A DNA stretch of 64,000 bases from Owenia fusiformis. Taxonomy: Eukaryota; Annelida; Polychaeta; Sabellida; Oweniidae. The translations under genes and the position numbers were made by a program. The notes under the pieces are model-generated. The model saw only the letters and a list, made by a program, of their open reading frames with translations, was not told the DNA's origin and searched no databases. Below, piece after piece: positions 1-10,132 of this stretch. The DNA is taken from NCBI GenBank assembly GCA_903813345.2, contig CAIIXF020000010.1:16317181-16381180 (forward strand). The letters are read 5' to 3'. The stretch's first letter is position 1, and each line of letters opens with the position of its first letter.

Positions 1-287
1 CGCCCGTTACTTTATCTTTCGCATAATTTGCCATTTGGACACTTTTCTGATATAATGTTTTCTCTTCAATGGGCACATCACTGTTAGAGAAGTTTCTTCC
101 TCCATGTGTTAATTGTGTGGTGTGTCCGTGAACACCCGTGCTGTGGTGATCATAGCCGTGCGCCCCTGTGGTAGAGCGTGTCTCTGGACCACTGTGTCCA
201 TGTGTTCGCCTCGAAGGTTGTGTTTCATAGCTGTCTGTTTCCATATCTTCATCTTGGTGCTCACTTTGAGGGTATTTCACTGGTGAT
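1..287 (-). CDS. Unrecognised minus-strand gene, exon 4 (partial at window edge)
   Basis: This exon opens after a polypyrimidine acceptor (ttttgtcag at 288-296) and is open for 95 codons to the window edge. Its one-base entry phase matches the two-base exit phase of the exon at 1,355-1,554, joining as ...RERE-R-SPVKYPQ. The peptide is hydrophilic and His/Thr/Ser/Gly-rich, with HGHSG, GAHGYDHHSTG and HGHTT, then a more acidic helical end (EEKTLYQKSVQMANYAKD). It looks disordered and I recognise no domain. A possible donor (GATAAA then gtaacg) lies within the first ten bases, so the exon may stop at about position 9 or continue past the edge. Confidence 0.6.
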
Positions 288-617
288 CTGACAAAAGAAA
301 ATGGTGTAATTATTATGAGTCCACATTAATATGAAGACAACTTGTTGATAAAGATGACCAGGACTAAAGTCCCAAAAAACCCTCACGAAACATTCTCAAT
401 GCATATTAAAATGGAACAAGATTTGGCGAAGCATTTCATAGGTTTAGCATCGGGTAAAGAAAAAACTAATTTCTGAAAAGTGGGACTTTAGATTGCCAAT
501 GCACGATGAATAATGAAAATAAATAGCCATAAGACATAAGTCTAAGATCATCCATTGGATGTTATTTCTAATCCAAAAATGATGGTGACTGCAAAAAAAG
601 TATGGCAGAATTGTAGA

Positions 618-1110
618 TTATTATGCACCTCATTAAAATACTCAAATCTGATTGGTTCTTAGTTGCTTGTAATTTGGCAATACTCTGCTCTTTTATGAAA
701 ACTGCCGGATATTTTTTAATATCCGACCCTTTCGAGAAAAAGGGTCGGATATTTTTTTCAATGTTTTTGCAACATTCCCACTTCAGAGTTTTATTTCTTA
801 ATAACTGGAGTACTACTTAGAGCTTACATCTGAAACTGGCGGAAAATAGAAGAAAAAAATGCACTTAATCAATCACAATTACCCTTATCATTCAAAAGTT
901 ACATATAATTCTGCAAGAACGTCTCGAATAAATAAAAATTAAATTCCCGGAGCAAATATTTTCGTCCAGCGTAGCGAATAAACTGGCCGGAAGTCGTCTG
1001 AGTTTTGAAAGAAAAATAAATAAATGTCAAAATAATGTCAACTAAACGACAGTTTAAGCCTGTACTCCAGTAAGTACTCCACTTAACTTTGATCGGGAGG
1101 TGCATAATAA
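618..1110. mobile_element. Candidate MITE with 14-bp terminal inverted repeats
   Basis: TTATTATGCACCTC at 618-631 is the exact reverse complement of the sequence at 1,097-1,110. These ends bound about 493 bp of AT-rich DNA with no coding content. It lies in the intron between exons 3 and 4 of the minus-strand gene. No clear target duplication is visible, and its right end overlaps the foldback at 1,105-1,259, so the boundary is tentative. Confidence 0.4.
718..753. repeat. Perfect 15-bp hairpin
   Basis: AATATCCGACCCTTT (718-732) is exactly inverted at 739-753, around a 6-base loop. It sits inside the candidate MITE. The stem is intronic and no role is evident. Confidence 0.6.
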
Positions 1111-1259
1111 AACAAATACTGGATGATCAGGAGCTGGATATGGCCAGAATACCTATCCTCGAAAAAATATTGGGCTCGGCTGCCGCCTCGCCCAATATTT
1201 TTTCTCGAATAGGTATTCTGCCATATCCAGCTCCTGATCATCCAGTATTTGTTTATTAT
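1105..1259. repeat. Long foldback, arms about 66 bp
   Basis: Two arms of about 66-70 bp are near-perfect inverted copies. Both contain the string that reads GATCAGGAGCTGGATATGG on the left arm. They flank a short GC-rich spacer (tcggctgccgcctc). A transcript of either strand would fold into a long hairpin. It is probably a foldback-type MITE. It ends about 95 bp from the exon at 1,355-1,554. Confidence 0.7.
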
Positions 1260-1354
1260 CATGGACAGAAGATGGGGATTTTATATAAGTATAATTATAT
1301 GGGAGGGTCTAGAGACATAGCTCGGGATGGAAACAGTGATAATAAAGAACCAAC

Positions 1355-1554
1355 CTTTCACGTTCACGTCTTTCTAATTTTCCTTCTGCCTTTTCTATGC
1401 AGCGATAAGTCTTTGGATGCCTTGGAAAATCGTACGTTTGCTTCATTTGGTTCAATGCACGAAGCCAGGTTGACAAACTCGACGCATACACTTTGGGTTG
1501 AGAATCTATTCTATCCTTTAGGATCCCTAACTTGTCATCGAAATCTTTAATGCT
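1355..1554 (-). CDS. Unrecognised minus-strand gene, exon 3
   Basis: The exon lies between acceptor atattttag and donor GAAAG|gttggt. It enters at phase 0, exits with two bases and is open throughout (66 codons). The peptide starts SIKDFDDKLGILKDR and continues with Trp/Leu (STWLRALNQ), PRHPKTYRC and a charged end (EKAEGKLERRERER), suggesting amphipathic helices. Exons 2, 3 and 4 join without a stop. I do not recognise the family. Confidence 0.65.
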
Positions 1555-1589
1555 CTAAAATATCAGATAAAGGGCATGTAATATAAATC

Positions 1590-1680
1590 AACAAGGCATT
1601 AACATGCAAAAGGTAACCACTTGACATTAATTACAGACGCCGAACTCCGAACGACAACCCAAAAATTGGAAACCATTGTT
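1590..1680. repeat. Dispersed GCATTAACATGCAAA repeat, copy 1
   Basis: This is one copy of a short interspersed sequence (aaggcattaacatgcaaa, a gap, then ttacagacgccgaa). Related copies lie near 41,735, 49,140 and 50,121. The core is about 75-90 bp, with no terminal structure I can define. Confidence 0.55.
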
Positions 1681-1729
1681 AGGCGGTAAACACGATACAA
1701 ATATATGTCATATTCCGCAACGAATATGG

Positions 1730-2290
1730 CATAACAGGTATATTCACTTGCGGTGTGTGACAGATTCACCTGCGGTATATGGCATACTCACTAACCAATG
1801 AGAACGTGATAAGGAAGTAAGCAATTGTCAATTGCATCGATTGAACGAACAGGTAAAAGTTTATAAATTATTGAAATGATTACTGAATCAACAGTACAGT
1901 GCATTGAATATATCAACTAATGTAGAAGTATCACTCAGTAATGTCACGTGATAAACTCACTTAATAAATCAAGGATTCATATATTACCAGATGCACTAAC
2001 TATATTGATAATCCAGCAAAGTTTTACATTTAGAGTTGATTCTCGCAACCAATCAAATCAAGGCTTTCTGTATCACGTTTTCACCCGCGGTATATGGCAT
2101 ATTCCGCAAGTGAGTATGACATATTCAGCAGGTGAGTATCGGGTATTCGCTGAAATTAATGTATCGCATATTTACTGCGGAATATGCCATAATCACCCGG
2201 GGAATATGCCCTATACCGCAGGTGAGTATGGCATATTCACCCGTATCACAAATATGGCGCAACCATGAATATATGCCATATTCCGCGTAA
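1730..2290. repeat. Cluster of palindromic GGCATATTCACCTGCGG-type repeats
   Basis: Short imperfect units built on ggcatattc-acctgcggtatat and its reverse complement (ccgcaggtgagtatgg) recur at least eight times in both orientations. Open frames through them are incidental. They lie in the intron between exons 2 and 3 of the minus-strand gene. Confidence 0.6.
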
Positions 2291-2506
2291 CAACCATAAC
2301 AATATGGTGAAATAAAAACTCGTCAAAATGCTTATTTTCAATTATCACATAAAGTGAATAATCATTTTTATCATCAACATGCATTGGGATATGGTTATTT
2401 ATCTTGGAAAATCAAATCATTTGAGTATATCCAAATAAATACTATATTTATTCGTATTTTAAACGCATTGAAATTCACTATACAAATAGAGTTCTTTTTC
2501 ACTCAC

Positions 2507-2586
2507 CCTTTCGATGACATGCAATGGTTTGTCCTCCCACTCATCCCGTCCAATCTTCTGAATGGCTTCCGACAATAATTGATATT
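2507..2586 (-). CDS. Unrecognised minus-strand gene, exon 2
   Basis: An 80-bp exon lies between a strong acceptor (ggtatctttttccag) and the consensus donor AAGG|gtgagt. One of the three frames is open, and it is the one with matching phases: two bases, then 26 codons. It encodes YQLLSEAIQKIGRDEW followed by EDKPLHVIER. The join to exon 1 (G|AA) gives MSKE-YQLLSE, and the join to exon 3 is at phase 0. Confidence 0.65.
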
Positions 2587-2663
2587 CTGGAAAAAGATAC
2601 CCAGATTAGCACCATGTTGAAAAAATACATCACCTGTGTGGGCGTCAGAAGGGGGGGGGGTGG

Positions 2664-2815
2664 CACTGGCGGATCCCCCCCCCCTGTGGGTCCAGAACAT
2701 TTCTAAGGCCAAATTATTAAAAGATGGGCCTTAAATTTTCAAAATTTGGACTTTAGGGAAAAAATTTCCTCACTCGAAATTAGGGCCCCCACTTATTAGC
2801 TTCTGGATCCGAAAG
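2664..2815. mobile_element. CACTGGCGGATCC-type hAT-like MITE, copy 1 (partial)
   Basis: It begins CACTGGCGGATCC followed by a C-run, then gtgggtccagaacattt and aaggcc. The same end, inverted, closes the element at 10,257-10,511. The interior also shares fragments such as attagggccccc. The far end is unclear, and another CACTGGC-like motif lies near 2,987. It is non-coding. Confidence 0.55.
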
Positions 2816-3548
2816 TGGGGTACTCCCTTTTGAGTCAACCTTGGAGTGTTTTTCCCAGGGTATTTCGTTCATTGCACTGAGATTTGAAGGAAAGAAGACT
2901 GAGAACTATGAGGTCTTGCGAAAGAGGTGGAGAAGCTTGGCTTTAAATTCAAGTTATGATTTTTTTAGACCACCCCCCCCCCCCCACACTCACTGGCAAA
3001 TCCCTGTATTGGCCTGGTCACGAGCCATCGATTATACTACAAGGAATTGTGAAATGGTGGCGTATATCCTATAAAATACTTTTGATTGGTTGACCAGGTG
3101 CTGCTTTCTTCTATGGCTCCAATAATGATAGTACTGAACTCTTACCAGTAGGGAGGGTAAGGTGCCGTACTGATGGAGAAGTGTGTAGACATGTATAATT
3201 TAAAATCAAATATAAAATAATCATCAAATCAAATATTTTATCGTTCGTATCATTGGTTTAAAATCGAAGTTGACACATTATGAAACGGCAATACCCGAAG
3301 CACATAGGCTACTATAAAAATAACCTGAACGAAATATCATACAAATGTCCAAACAGAATGCGTGACATTGAAATCACCCCCCCCCCTAAATGAGACGAGA
3401 TGCCCAAAACTCACGATACCATACAAATGCCCAAAACACACATGATGATCCCTATAGAACATCCCCATTATCTCGTATATTTACTTTAATAAAGGAACTT
3501 AAATTCACTCATTTAGTTGAATCCTTAACAATTCTTTTGTTTTCTTAC

Positions 3549-3558
3549 CTTTACTCAT
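3549..3558 (-). CDS. Unrecognised minus-strand gene, start codon exon
   Basis: ATG AGT AAA G is followed immediately by a strong donor (AAAG|gtaaga). An in-frame TGA lies upstream on the same strand, supporting this ATG as the start. Phase 1 matches exon 2 exactly. The 5' UTR probably extends rightward to about 3,650 or further. The frame overlapping the UTR ends in TAA just before the ATG and is probably not coding. Confidence 0.55.
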
Positions 3559-4080
3559 TATGCAAGTCTGTTGTGGTACAATGGAATGGAAACGCTGAGC
3601 ACGGCGTCAATCGAGTCGTCCAAGTGATGCTCTATCTTGGAAGATGCGTTCAAATAATAAACAGAAAAACACGAGTTCTCAGAAGTCAGTAAACTAAAGT
3701 TCTAATTCTATTCAGCTTCTCTTTAAAGCCATGGAATTACCTCACTGCTTCGAAGAAACAGAATTTTCCATTTGATCATTGGAATTCCCATGACTTCATC
3801 TACACATGCGTTTTAATCAGTAACTTCGACGAACAACTAAAATAACTGATGAAACGACAAATAAAATGTCATTTTATCAACGCTTTTGATGTTTACATTT
3901 TCTAGGTTGCCTTTTAGGAACGACCTATCTCATTAAAGGGCATAAAAACTCTATCTAAGCATAAAGGCATCCAATTTCCTATTTAACATCAATAATTTAA
4001 TTTTGTTGAATTGAGTCAGCGTGACCATAAACTGATAGCTCCGATTGTTAACAATGAACGCAAAACGAAACTGCAATCCA

Positions 4081-4183
4081 CGATTGGAATTCTCACTCGT
4101 CATCTAAAAATGACGCATACGTAAGCCCACAATACATAACCATCTCAACTTCTCCGAACTGGAATAGAATCAAAAGCTCGACT
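4081..4183 (+). pseudogene. Decayed duplicate of the exon at 4,238-4,447
   Basis: This stretch aligns with 4,244-4,345. Both contain ttgga followed by a Ser-rich run, GAYGCATACGTA, then CAACTTCTC and a Leu-Glu. In the frame matching the intact copy (NFSDLEQIQ) this one reads NFSELE then TAG at 4,165-4,167, after a frame shift. It looks like a dead tandem exon copy about 165 bp upstream of the live one. Confidence 0.6.
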
Positions 4184-4237
4184 AAAATGAATATAAAAGT
4201 AATCTTGAATGTTTTGATTGACCTACCACACCTTCAG

Positions 4238-4447
4238 AGGTTCAGCTTGGAAATCCCAGTCATCATACGATGATGCATACGTACAGGGAATAACGAATAT
4301 CATCAACTTCTCGGATTTGGAACAAATTCAAATACACAAGACTCATGTGCAATTCGTCCACAGACCCCACATTTGTTCATCCAAAGACGCAACAAAGATG
4401 ACGTACTACAAACTGAATAATTTCTCATGCCCCGTGTGTCCGAACGG
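4238..4447 (+). CDS. Unrecognised Cys/Trp-rich protein, internal exon
   Basis: Acceptor ccacaccttcag opens the frame, with a TGA just upstream (4,215-4,217). Donor AACGG|gtaagt closes it at phase 2. About 69 codons begin GSAWKSQSSYDDAYVQG and end in a Cys-x-x-Cys knuckle (SCPVCPNG). Upstream exons that would hold the start codon were not found, so the gene is 5'-incomplete here. I cannot name the family. Confidence 0.6.
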
Positions 4448-4799
4448 GTAAGTACATCGCTGATATGCTAAATATACCATTTCAATTTTATCGATTTGAT
4501 TTTTGAATTTCTGTCAAAAATAAATAAAGATTTTCTTAGTATTTTTTTTTACATCTGGTTCATTTCTCAGGAATAATCCGTCAGAATACATAGAAATTTT
4601 GGCGTATTTTTGCATTGTGGCTAAATCATTCTTGATTAGACAGTTAATTTTTCATGCAATTAAAACTTCTGCAATAATTGTTATACTATAGTTTAGAAAG
4701 TGTACTGGTTTTTAAAGTCCACAATATTCCAAATTATGTGAACAGCATTGTAGAAACATTTTTTTAACATGGGCTTTCAAGAGACGTTTTTTGTTCAAG

Positions 4800-5069
4800 G
4801 AAAAAGAGTAACTGGGTTTGTGCACAGGACGATAAACAAATGTGGATCGCAGAGACTGGGTACATGAAATGTGACGGTGGTTCGCATATAGACAAAATCT
4901 GCAATTGGAAGTGGGACTGTGGCAATCATGGTTCGCACCCATTTGATCGCTTTCAGTACGCAGACTTTGAAGGCTTCTCATATTCCTTGTCTCAGGCCGT
5001 GCAGTTAATGGGGACTGCGGGGGCGCAATGGGTAGGAGCGTTATGCGTAGAGCTCGGGAAACAATATGG
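4800..5069 (+). CDS. Unrecognised Cys/Trp-rich protein, second exon
   Basis: Acceptor cgttttttgttcaag and donor TATGG|gtaaga frame an open stretch whose phase fits the previous exon (GG|G AAA AAG). The peptide has KKSNWVCAQDD, ETGYMKCDGG, NWKWDCGNHGSHPF and then a helical, small-residue end (LSQAVQLMGTAGAQWVG). The spaced Cys, His and Trp residues suggest a disulfide-bonded or metal-binding domain. The last-third composition suggests a packed helix. No known domain was recognised. Confidence 0.65.
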
Positions 5070-5083
5070 GTAAGAAACTAGTT

Positions 5084-5110
5084 AGACTCCAGATTGAAAA
5101 TCTGGAGTCT
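5084..5110. repeat. 12-bp hairpin just after the exon donor
   Basis: AGACTCCAGATT (5,084-5,095) pairs with 5,099-5,110 across a 3-base loop. It lies 14 bases past the donor at 5,070. A related aaatctggagtct occurs near 6,681-6,694, so these may be the ends of the repeat element between them. Confidence 0.5.
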
Positions 5111-5269
5111 ATTGTTTTTGCCTGTTTTCTTATTATTCTTTTTTCTTTCTTTCTTCTTCCTCCTAACAGATTTTCTCTCCAACTATAACATCTTACTTAA
5201 TACAACTTACATGGTTAACTAAAGATTGTATCCGGCTTTCTGGGAAATTATGTCAAATTTTTATCTAGG

Positions 5270-6540
5270 TCAAGAACTAGGTCAAATCTTACATTTTCAA
5301 CATTCTTCATCATATCTTCGTCAATATTCTTCGTAACTCCTTCATCTTTTTTTCATCGTGTAGCTTAGAAAAAGGCGAATCAAAGATATGACATCAGAAT
5401 TTTGATTACTCTTACCGATTTTGAGATATGGCGTCCGGAAAGTAGGTCAGAACAAAAAGTTCTCCAAATTCATCATGTGAGTTATGAAATAAGTGTAGAA
5501 TGATCTCAGGAATCCGAATCTGCAAACCAAATTTGGATCGGACTTCCGGTTCGGAAGTTATGGCGTTTTGAAAGCTCAAAAATCGCTAAATTTGGTGCCT
5601 ATGTTAAGTCAATGGGAAAAAAGACTTTTTCGAAGTGTAAAATACAAGATATAGACTGAGTACAGCTTAACATAATGAATGCTTATAAAAGAAGGGGACC
5701 TCAAAAGCTACATAGCTTCAAAATTTGGACACCAAAATGCCTAGGTCAAAATCTAGGTCAAATTCATAGTTTTCCTTATTTTTACGATTCTGACACTACA
5801 CTTTAATGATTTACTTCAAAATTTTGTATACAGGTAGCAAAGAGTGTGCTAATAGTGTTAGCCTTTTGCCGTTAGAAAGTATTTTGACCCACTTTTGAGA
5901 TATGGTGTCCGAAAAGTAGCTCAAAATAAAAAGTTCTCCAAATTTAACATATGAGCTATGAATTAAGGGTAGAATTTTCCCAGGAATCCGAATCTGCAAA
6001 TCAAATTTCAATCCGACTTTCGGTTCGGAAGTTATGGCGTTTTGAAAGCTCAAAAATCGCTAAATTTGGTGCCCCATGTTATGTCAATGAGAAAAAAGAT
6101 TTTTTTGAAGTGTAAAATACCAGATATAGACTGAGTACAGCTTAACATTCTGAAAGCCTATAAAAGAAGGGGACCTCGAAGGCTATCTAGCTTTAAAATT
6201 TGGACACCAAAATGCCTAGATCAAAATCTAGGTCAAATTCATAGTTTTTCCTTATTTTTGCGATTCTGACATTACACTTTAATGATTTTCTTCGAAATTT
6301 TGTATACAGGTAGCAAAGAGTGTGCTTATAGTGTTAGCCTTCTGCCGTCAGAAAGTATTTTGACCCACTTTTGAGATATGGTGTCTGAAAAGTAGGTCAA
6401 AATAAAAAGTTCTCCAAATTTAACGTATGAGTTATGAATTAAGGGAAGAATTTTCTCAGGAATCAGAATCTTTAAACCAAATTTCGATCCAACTCCTGAT
6501 TAGATAGTTACAGCGGTTTGAAGTCTCGAAAAGTTGATAT
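5270..6540. repeat. Tandem repeat, period about 475 bp, 2.5 copies
   Basis: Landmarks such as caggaatccgaatctgcaaa recur near 5,503, 5,978 and 6,455. The surrounding sequence (gttctccaaattyaacatatgagttatgaa is an example spread over more than one segment) is about 85-90% alike by eye. It fills most of the intron between 5,069 and 6,985. Short open frames inside it are not shared by the copies. Confidence 0.7.
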
Positions 6541-6984
6541 GATGATATCCCCATGTTTAGCCAATGGAGTCGAAGATAACATTCTTAAGAGTTGTCTAAA
6601 TGTCTAAATTCTAGCTGACTCAGCTTATTCTGAATGACTCAGCTTACAAGTATTTGGATGACTCAGCTTAAAAAAAGTCTGAAATCTGGAGTCTTAAATT
6701 GAACTTGTTCAATTTACATGTCTAGTTTGTACATTTGTGTTTTCATTTGCGCGATGTTTGTGATCGCTTGCGAACATATGCAATCTCGAACAACCGGGGC
6801 CAGGGGTTATTTTACATAAAGAATTGGGCTAGTAAATTCTCTGGGATGTAGTACCATGTTATCTGAACTATTGCACACGTATAACCATCAGCATTCAACA
6901 ATGATACCATCTGTTAGTAACTATATATGTTCAATAAGAATTAGTATAAATTAAAACTGCAAGTATTCCTTATCTATTTTCCAG

Positions 6985-6994
6985 GAGGGAATAG
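6985..6994 (+). CDS. Unrecognised Cys/Trp-rich protein, short last coding exon
   Basis: A strong acceptor (tatctattttccag) is followed by one base, two codons and TAG. With the phase-2 donor at 5,069 this gives ...GKQYG-R-E-stop. An AATAAA follows about 470 bp downstream. The splice to this site is inferred; a different 3' exon is possible. Confidence 0.4.
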
Positions 6995-7466
6995 GATAAT
7001 ACTTAGCAGAAACAGTAGTAGATAATCCACAACATGCACACCCAGCTCCTACACGTATACTCATTGAGGACATTCCAGGGTGAAATAGACATGACTAGAC
7101 ACTTCTTACAATGTGTATATGTGTAGAATATCATTATCAGAACACTGGAATAACCCCTGTGACCCCATGTATTGATAGTGCAGAGTCACAAAAGGTGAAG
7201 ACAGATAACCACTATTAGGACTGGACCATGGTAAAATGTGCAGGTCTATTTTTTCTAAATAATTTTTTTCTGGTCATATTTCTATCATTTTGACACCAGT
7301 TTTTCCGACATCCAGTAGACGTTTCAATATGGCCTGTATTTAACCTTATATGATAAAGAGGGCTCAGATGATAGATCCTAAATCCAAGAGCTGAAAGCAG
7401 TACCAATACTCAAATATTGCTACAGTAAGCTGCCTATAGAGACCTAGATTTTCGATTTGTAAATAT

Positions 7467-7472
7467 AATAAA
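7467..7472 (+). terminator. Candidate poly(A) signal for the plus-strand gene
   Basis: AATAAA lies 473 bp past the inferred TAG at 6,992-6,994. The region below the RhoGAP stop also carries minus-strand AATAAA hexamers (7,573-7,578 and 8,325-8,330), so the two transcripts probably converge here. Confidence 0.35.
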
Positions 7473-8963
7473 TATAATGTACATATTGTAATTTCATCAT
7501 GTTTTGTTGGATATCACTGCAAGTAGTTGTTAATCAATCACTAATAAAATGTACAAATTCAATTTTTCCAATTTTATTACAAGAAGTCATTCATTGCATA
7601 CATCAAAAGCTAATACAGTCATGTACATGTTGTAATTATATATACATCAAGATTCAAATGTACAAAACTCAGTTAGCCATTATCTAAAATGCGTTTAAAA
7701 CAACATATATTTCTACATACATAAAGTCAACAGTAAGAACGTTCTACTGTGAATTGTAAGTTATAAACCAGATTCATATGGGTATTTCTTCCTCATTCCT
7801 CATACATACCATCAGGCACACGTACAAGTTAAGATATTTAAGAGTTTAAAACACAAAGTGAACATTTTTGCAACATACAAACACATTTTGCTCTTAGCGC
7901 ATTTTAAAAACAGATTCTCACACTCAAACCAAGGCAGACAGGCATTCAATGATTTTTTTTTACATTTGGCTTGTATTGATCAAAATATAATAAATTAACA
8001 TATAATGAGGAAACAATGTAGTTTCTCTCCTATAATGCTATGGCAAAGTTTCCTATTGATTAAACAAGACACGTTGATGAATATCACACAATGGAGAACA
8101 CAATGGTCCTGATGGTTGTCGTATAATTCACCAAACATGCCCTAAACTTAATAATCAGATCTTGGTATAAGTCTGCTCTAGCGTATGTACACATTTTTGA
8201 TGGTACATTTATGTGGGGTCCACCTAGCCAGCAGCCCATGACAACAACAATATAGCACTCTTGAAAGTGTGATTTAAAGAATGTTCATGAGTCTGTTATC
8301 CATAATATTCAGGTAAATAACACATTTATTTTAGAAAGTATTTCAACTTGCCAAACTTTGCCATATCCTTAGATAAGATTGAAACTTAAAATTGTCAGAT
8401 GATGAGATTAAAAATAAATAAAATACTGGCAAGATTTCATTTTTTATAATATCAATACTGTAGTTGCATTGCAAAACCGTGTAGTGAGTACCAAACATGA
8501 GCAAATTAATGATTGCATTTCATAAACTGACATCGATTTGGCATTTCATAAACTGACATCGATGTGGTATTTCATAAACTGACATCGAAGTGGCATTTCA
8601 TAAACTGACATTGATGTGGTGGCTATAGGACTATATACATACATATTATTCACTATTCAGTAATACAAATATCATTACACCTCATTATGCCATTCACATT
8701 AACTGAATCAATTCAATCACATTATTTCCAACAACTTCACCACATCATGCATATCATAATAAATAATGTAGCACTTATTTCATGATTTTCTCAACTGTTC
8801 CTCATCCATTCTCACTTAAAATAACTCTGACTAAAAAATTGTCTAAAACTGTGTGAGATACTCTCATATGTCAAGTTGTATCTTTACTTTAATTGGTTAT
8901 TTTTAAATTCTTGGCCGAGTCCCTCCTGGGGGCGAGTATACAGTTTGAGAGACTGAGAGTGAG
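7473..8963 (-). other. Probable 3' UTR of the ARHGAP32/33 gene
   Basis: AT-rich DNA lies directly downstream of the RhoGAP stop codon, with no supported coding exon on either strand. It contains two minus-strand AATAAA hexamers and a small tandem repeat. Transcript ends cannot be fixed from sequence alone. Confidence 0.4.
8516..8620. repeat. 26-bp tandem repeat, four copies
   Basis: CATTTCATAAACTGACATCG followed by a six-base variable tail repeats four times. If the RhoGAP 3' UTR extends this far, these are repeated UTR elements. Confidence 0.75.
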
Positions 8964-10132
8964 CTAGACTATAGAAGTCCAAGGTGCAGATGAGCCATGA
9001 TTCTCCATTTCAGCATTAGGTCCCTTTGGACTGCACCAACTAGGCTTAACAGCTTCACTATCATAAGATGGAATATTATCATTGGTACTTCGTACACGGA
9101 ATTTATTAACAGGTTTGGGTTTAGGTTCTGGTGGTTCAGAGTTTGCTCTTGATCTCATCTCAACGTGCTCTTCGCATGTAGAGCTATGTGGCATGGAGGA
9201 ATATGGCTTATTATGATCGTGTGGTTCTTCATTGATGGTCTCTTGGAAAAATCCACTTTCTCCTTTAGTTGGCGACATTGATTTTGACAATACTGTCCGT
9301 GGTTTTTGGTAAATACTAGGTTTGAATTTGATTTCATCTTGAGCTGTACTAGAACCGTCTTTACTTTCAAATTGATTCAATAATTCTTTTACACTCTTTT
9401 TACGCTCAACTTTTTTCCCGCTGCGTGTGATTATTTCCACTGTTTCGCTGGGTTTTGGTTTCACTGGTGTGACCTTGTCAGATGGGCTGTGTTTTTGTTC
9501 ATTAATCTCAACATCCTTATCATTTAATGATGGGATCCCTACTGCATTGTTTGATTGTGCCACTGAGGTGGTTTTAAATAAAGTGCTGTTATCAGCAGTT
9601 TTGTGTAATTTAGAATCACTCGTATCAACAGAGGGAGTGTGTACGGCATTCTCAACAGCAGAGTCTGAGTCGCTAGAAGAGGGAGGGGCAGATCTACGTT
9701 TAAATGATGGCTTCAGCGCCACCTTTGGAGCATATTTCTTACTACTCTCAGGAGACTGATCACATCCCCATGTTTTCCTATTAACAGGTGGCGTACACTC
9801 CATGGATGTTGTAACTGATTTCTCCGTTTCAAGAGGGCTAGGTGTCTTTCTAAATTGTACAGAATTTGATTGGTCTAAGTCATGTTTTTCAAATAATTTC
9901 AATTTTTCTCTCGTCTTTGACCCAAATGAATTGCGTTGATTGATCAAGTCTCTCACTGTTTTATGTTCCTCATTGTCTGTGATTCTGTTGTACCTTCCTT
10001 TACCATGGTCTTCAATATTTTCATTTATGGCACCTGCCACATGTGTATTGTCATCTGTGGTACCATCGCCTTGAATTTCATCATCAAGAGCAGTATGGCT
10101 TGGTGATTTCACTGGAGAGGCAGTTACAGATC
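8964..10132 (-). CDS. ARHGAP32/33-like: ARHGAP32/33-like exon 20 (C terminus, stop)
   Basis: Acceptor tatacttccag joins at phase 1 (Q-P-G-S-V-T). Residues 1845-2233 end in WTSIV then TAG. The sequence is disordered, with a charged helix-like stretch (RSGKKVERKKSVKELLNQF) and short SPVKSPSH and PPEPKPKP motifs. No folded domain is apparent. Confidence 0.9.

Noticed and set aside
2503-2712. Longer minus-strand frame covering exon 2 of the unrecognised gene
   Set aside because: It runs through the MITE and uses a different frame from the one that joins exons 1 and 3.
3549-3660. Open minus frame (EHHLDDSIDAVLSVSIPLYH) upstream of the MSKE start
   Set aside because: It ends in TAA before the ATG and is out of frame with it; treated as 5' UTR, though it could be a separate short exon end.
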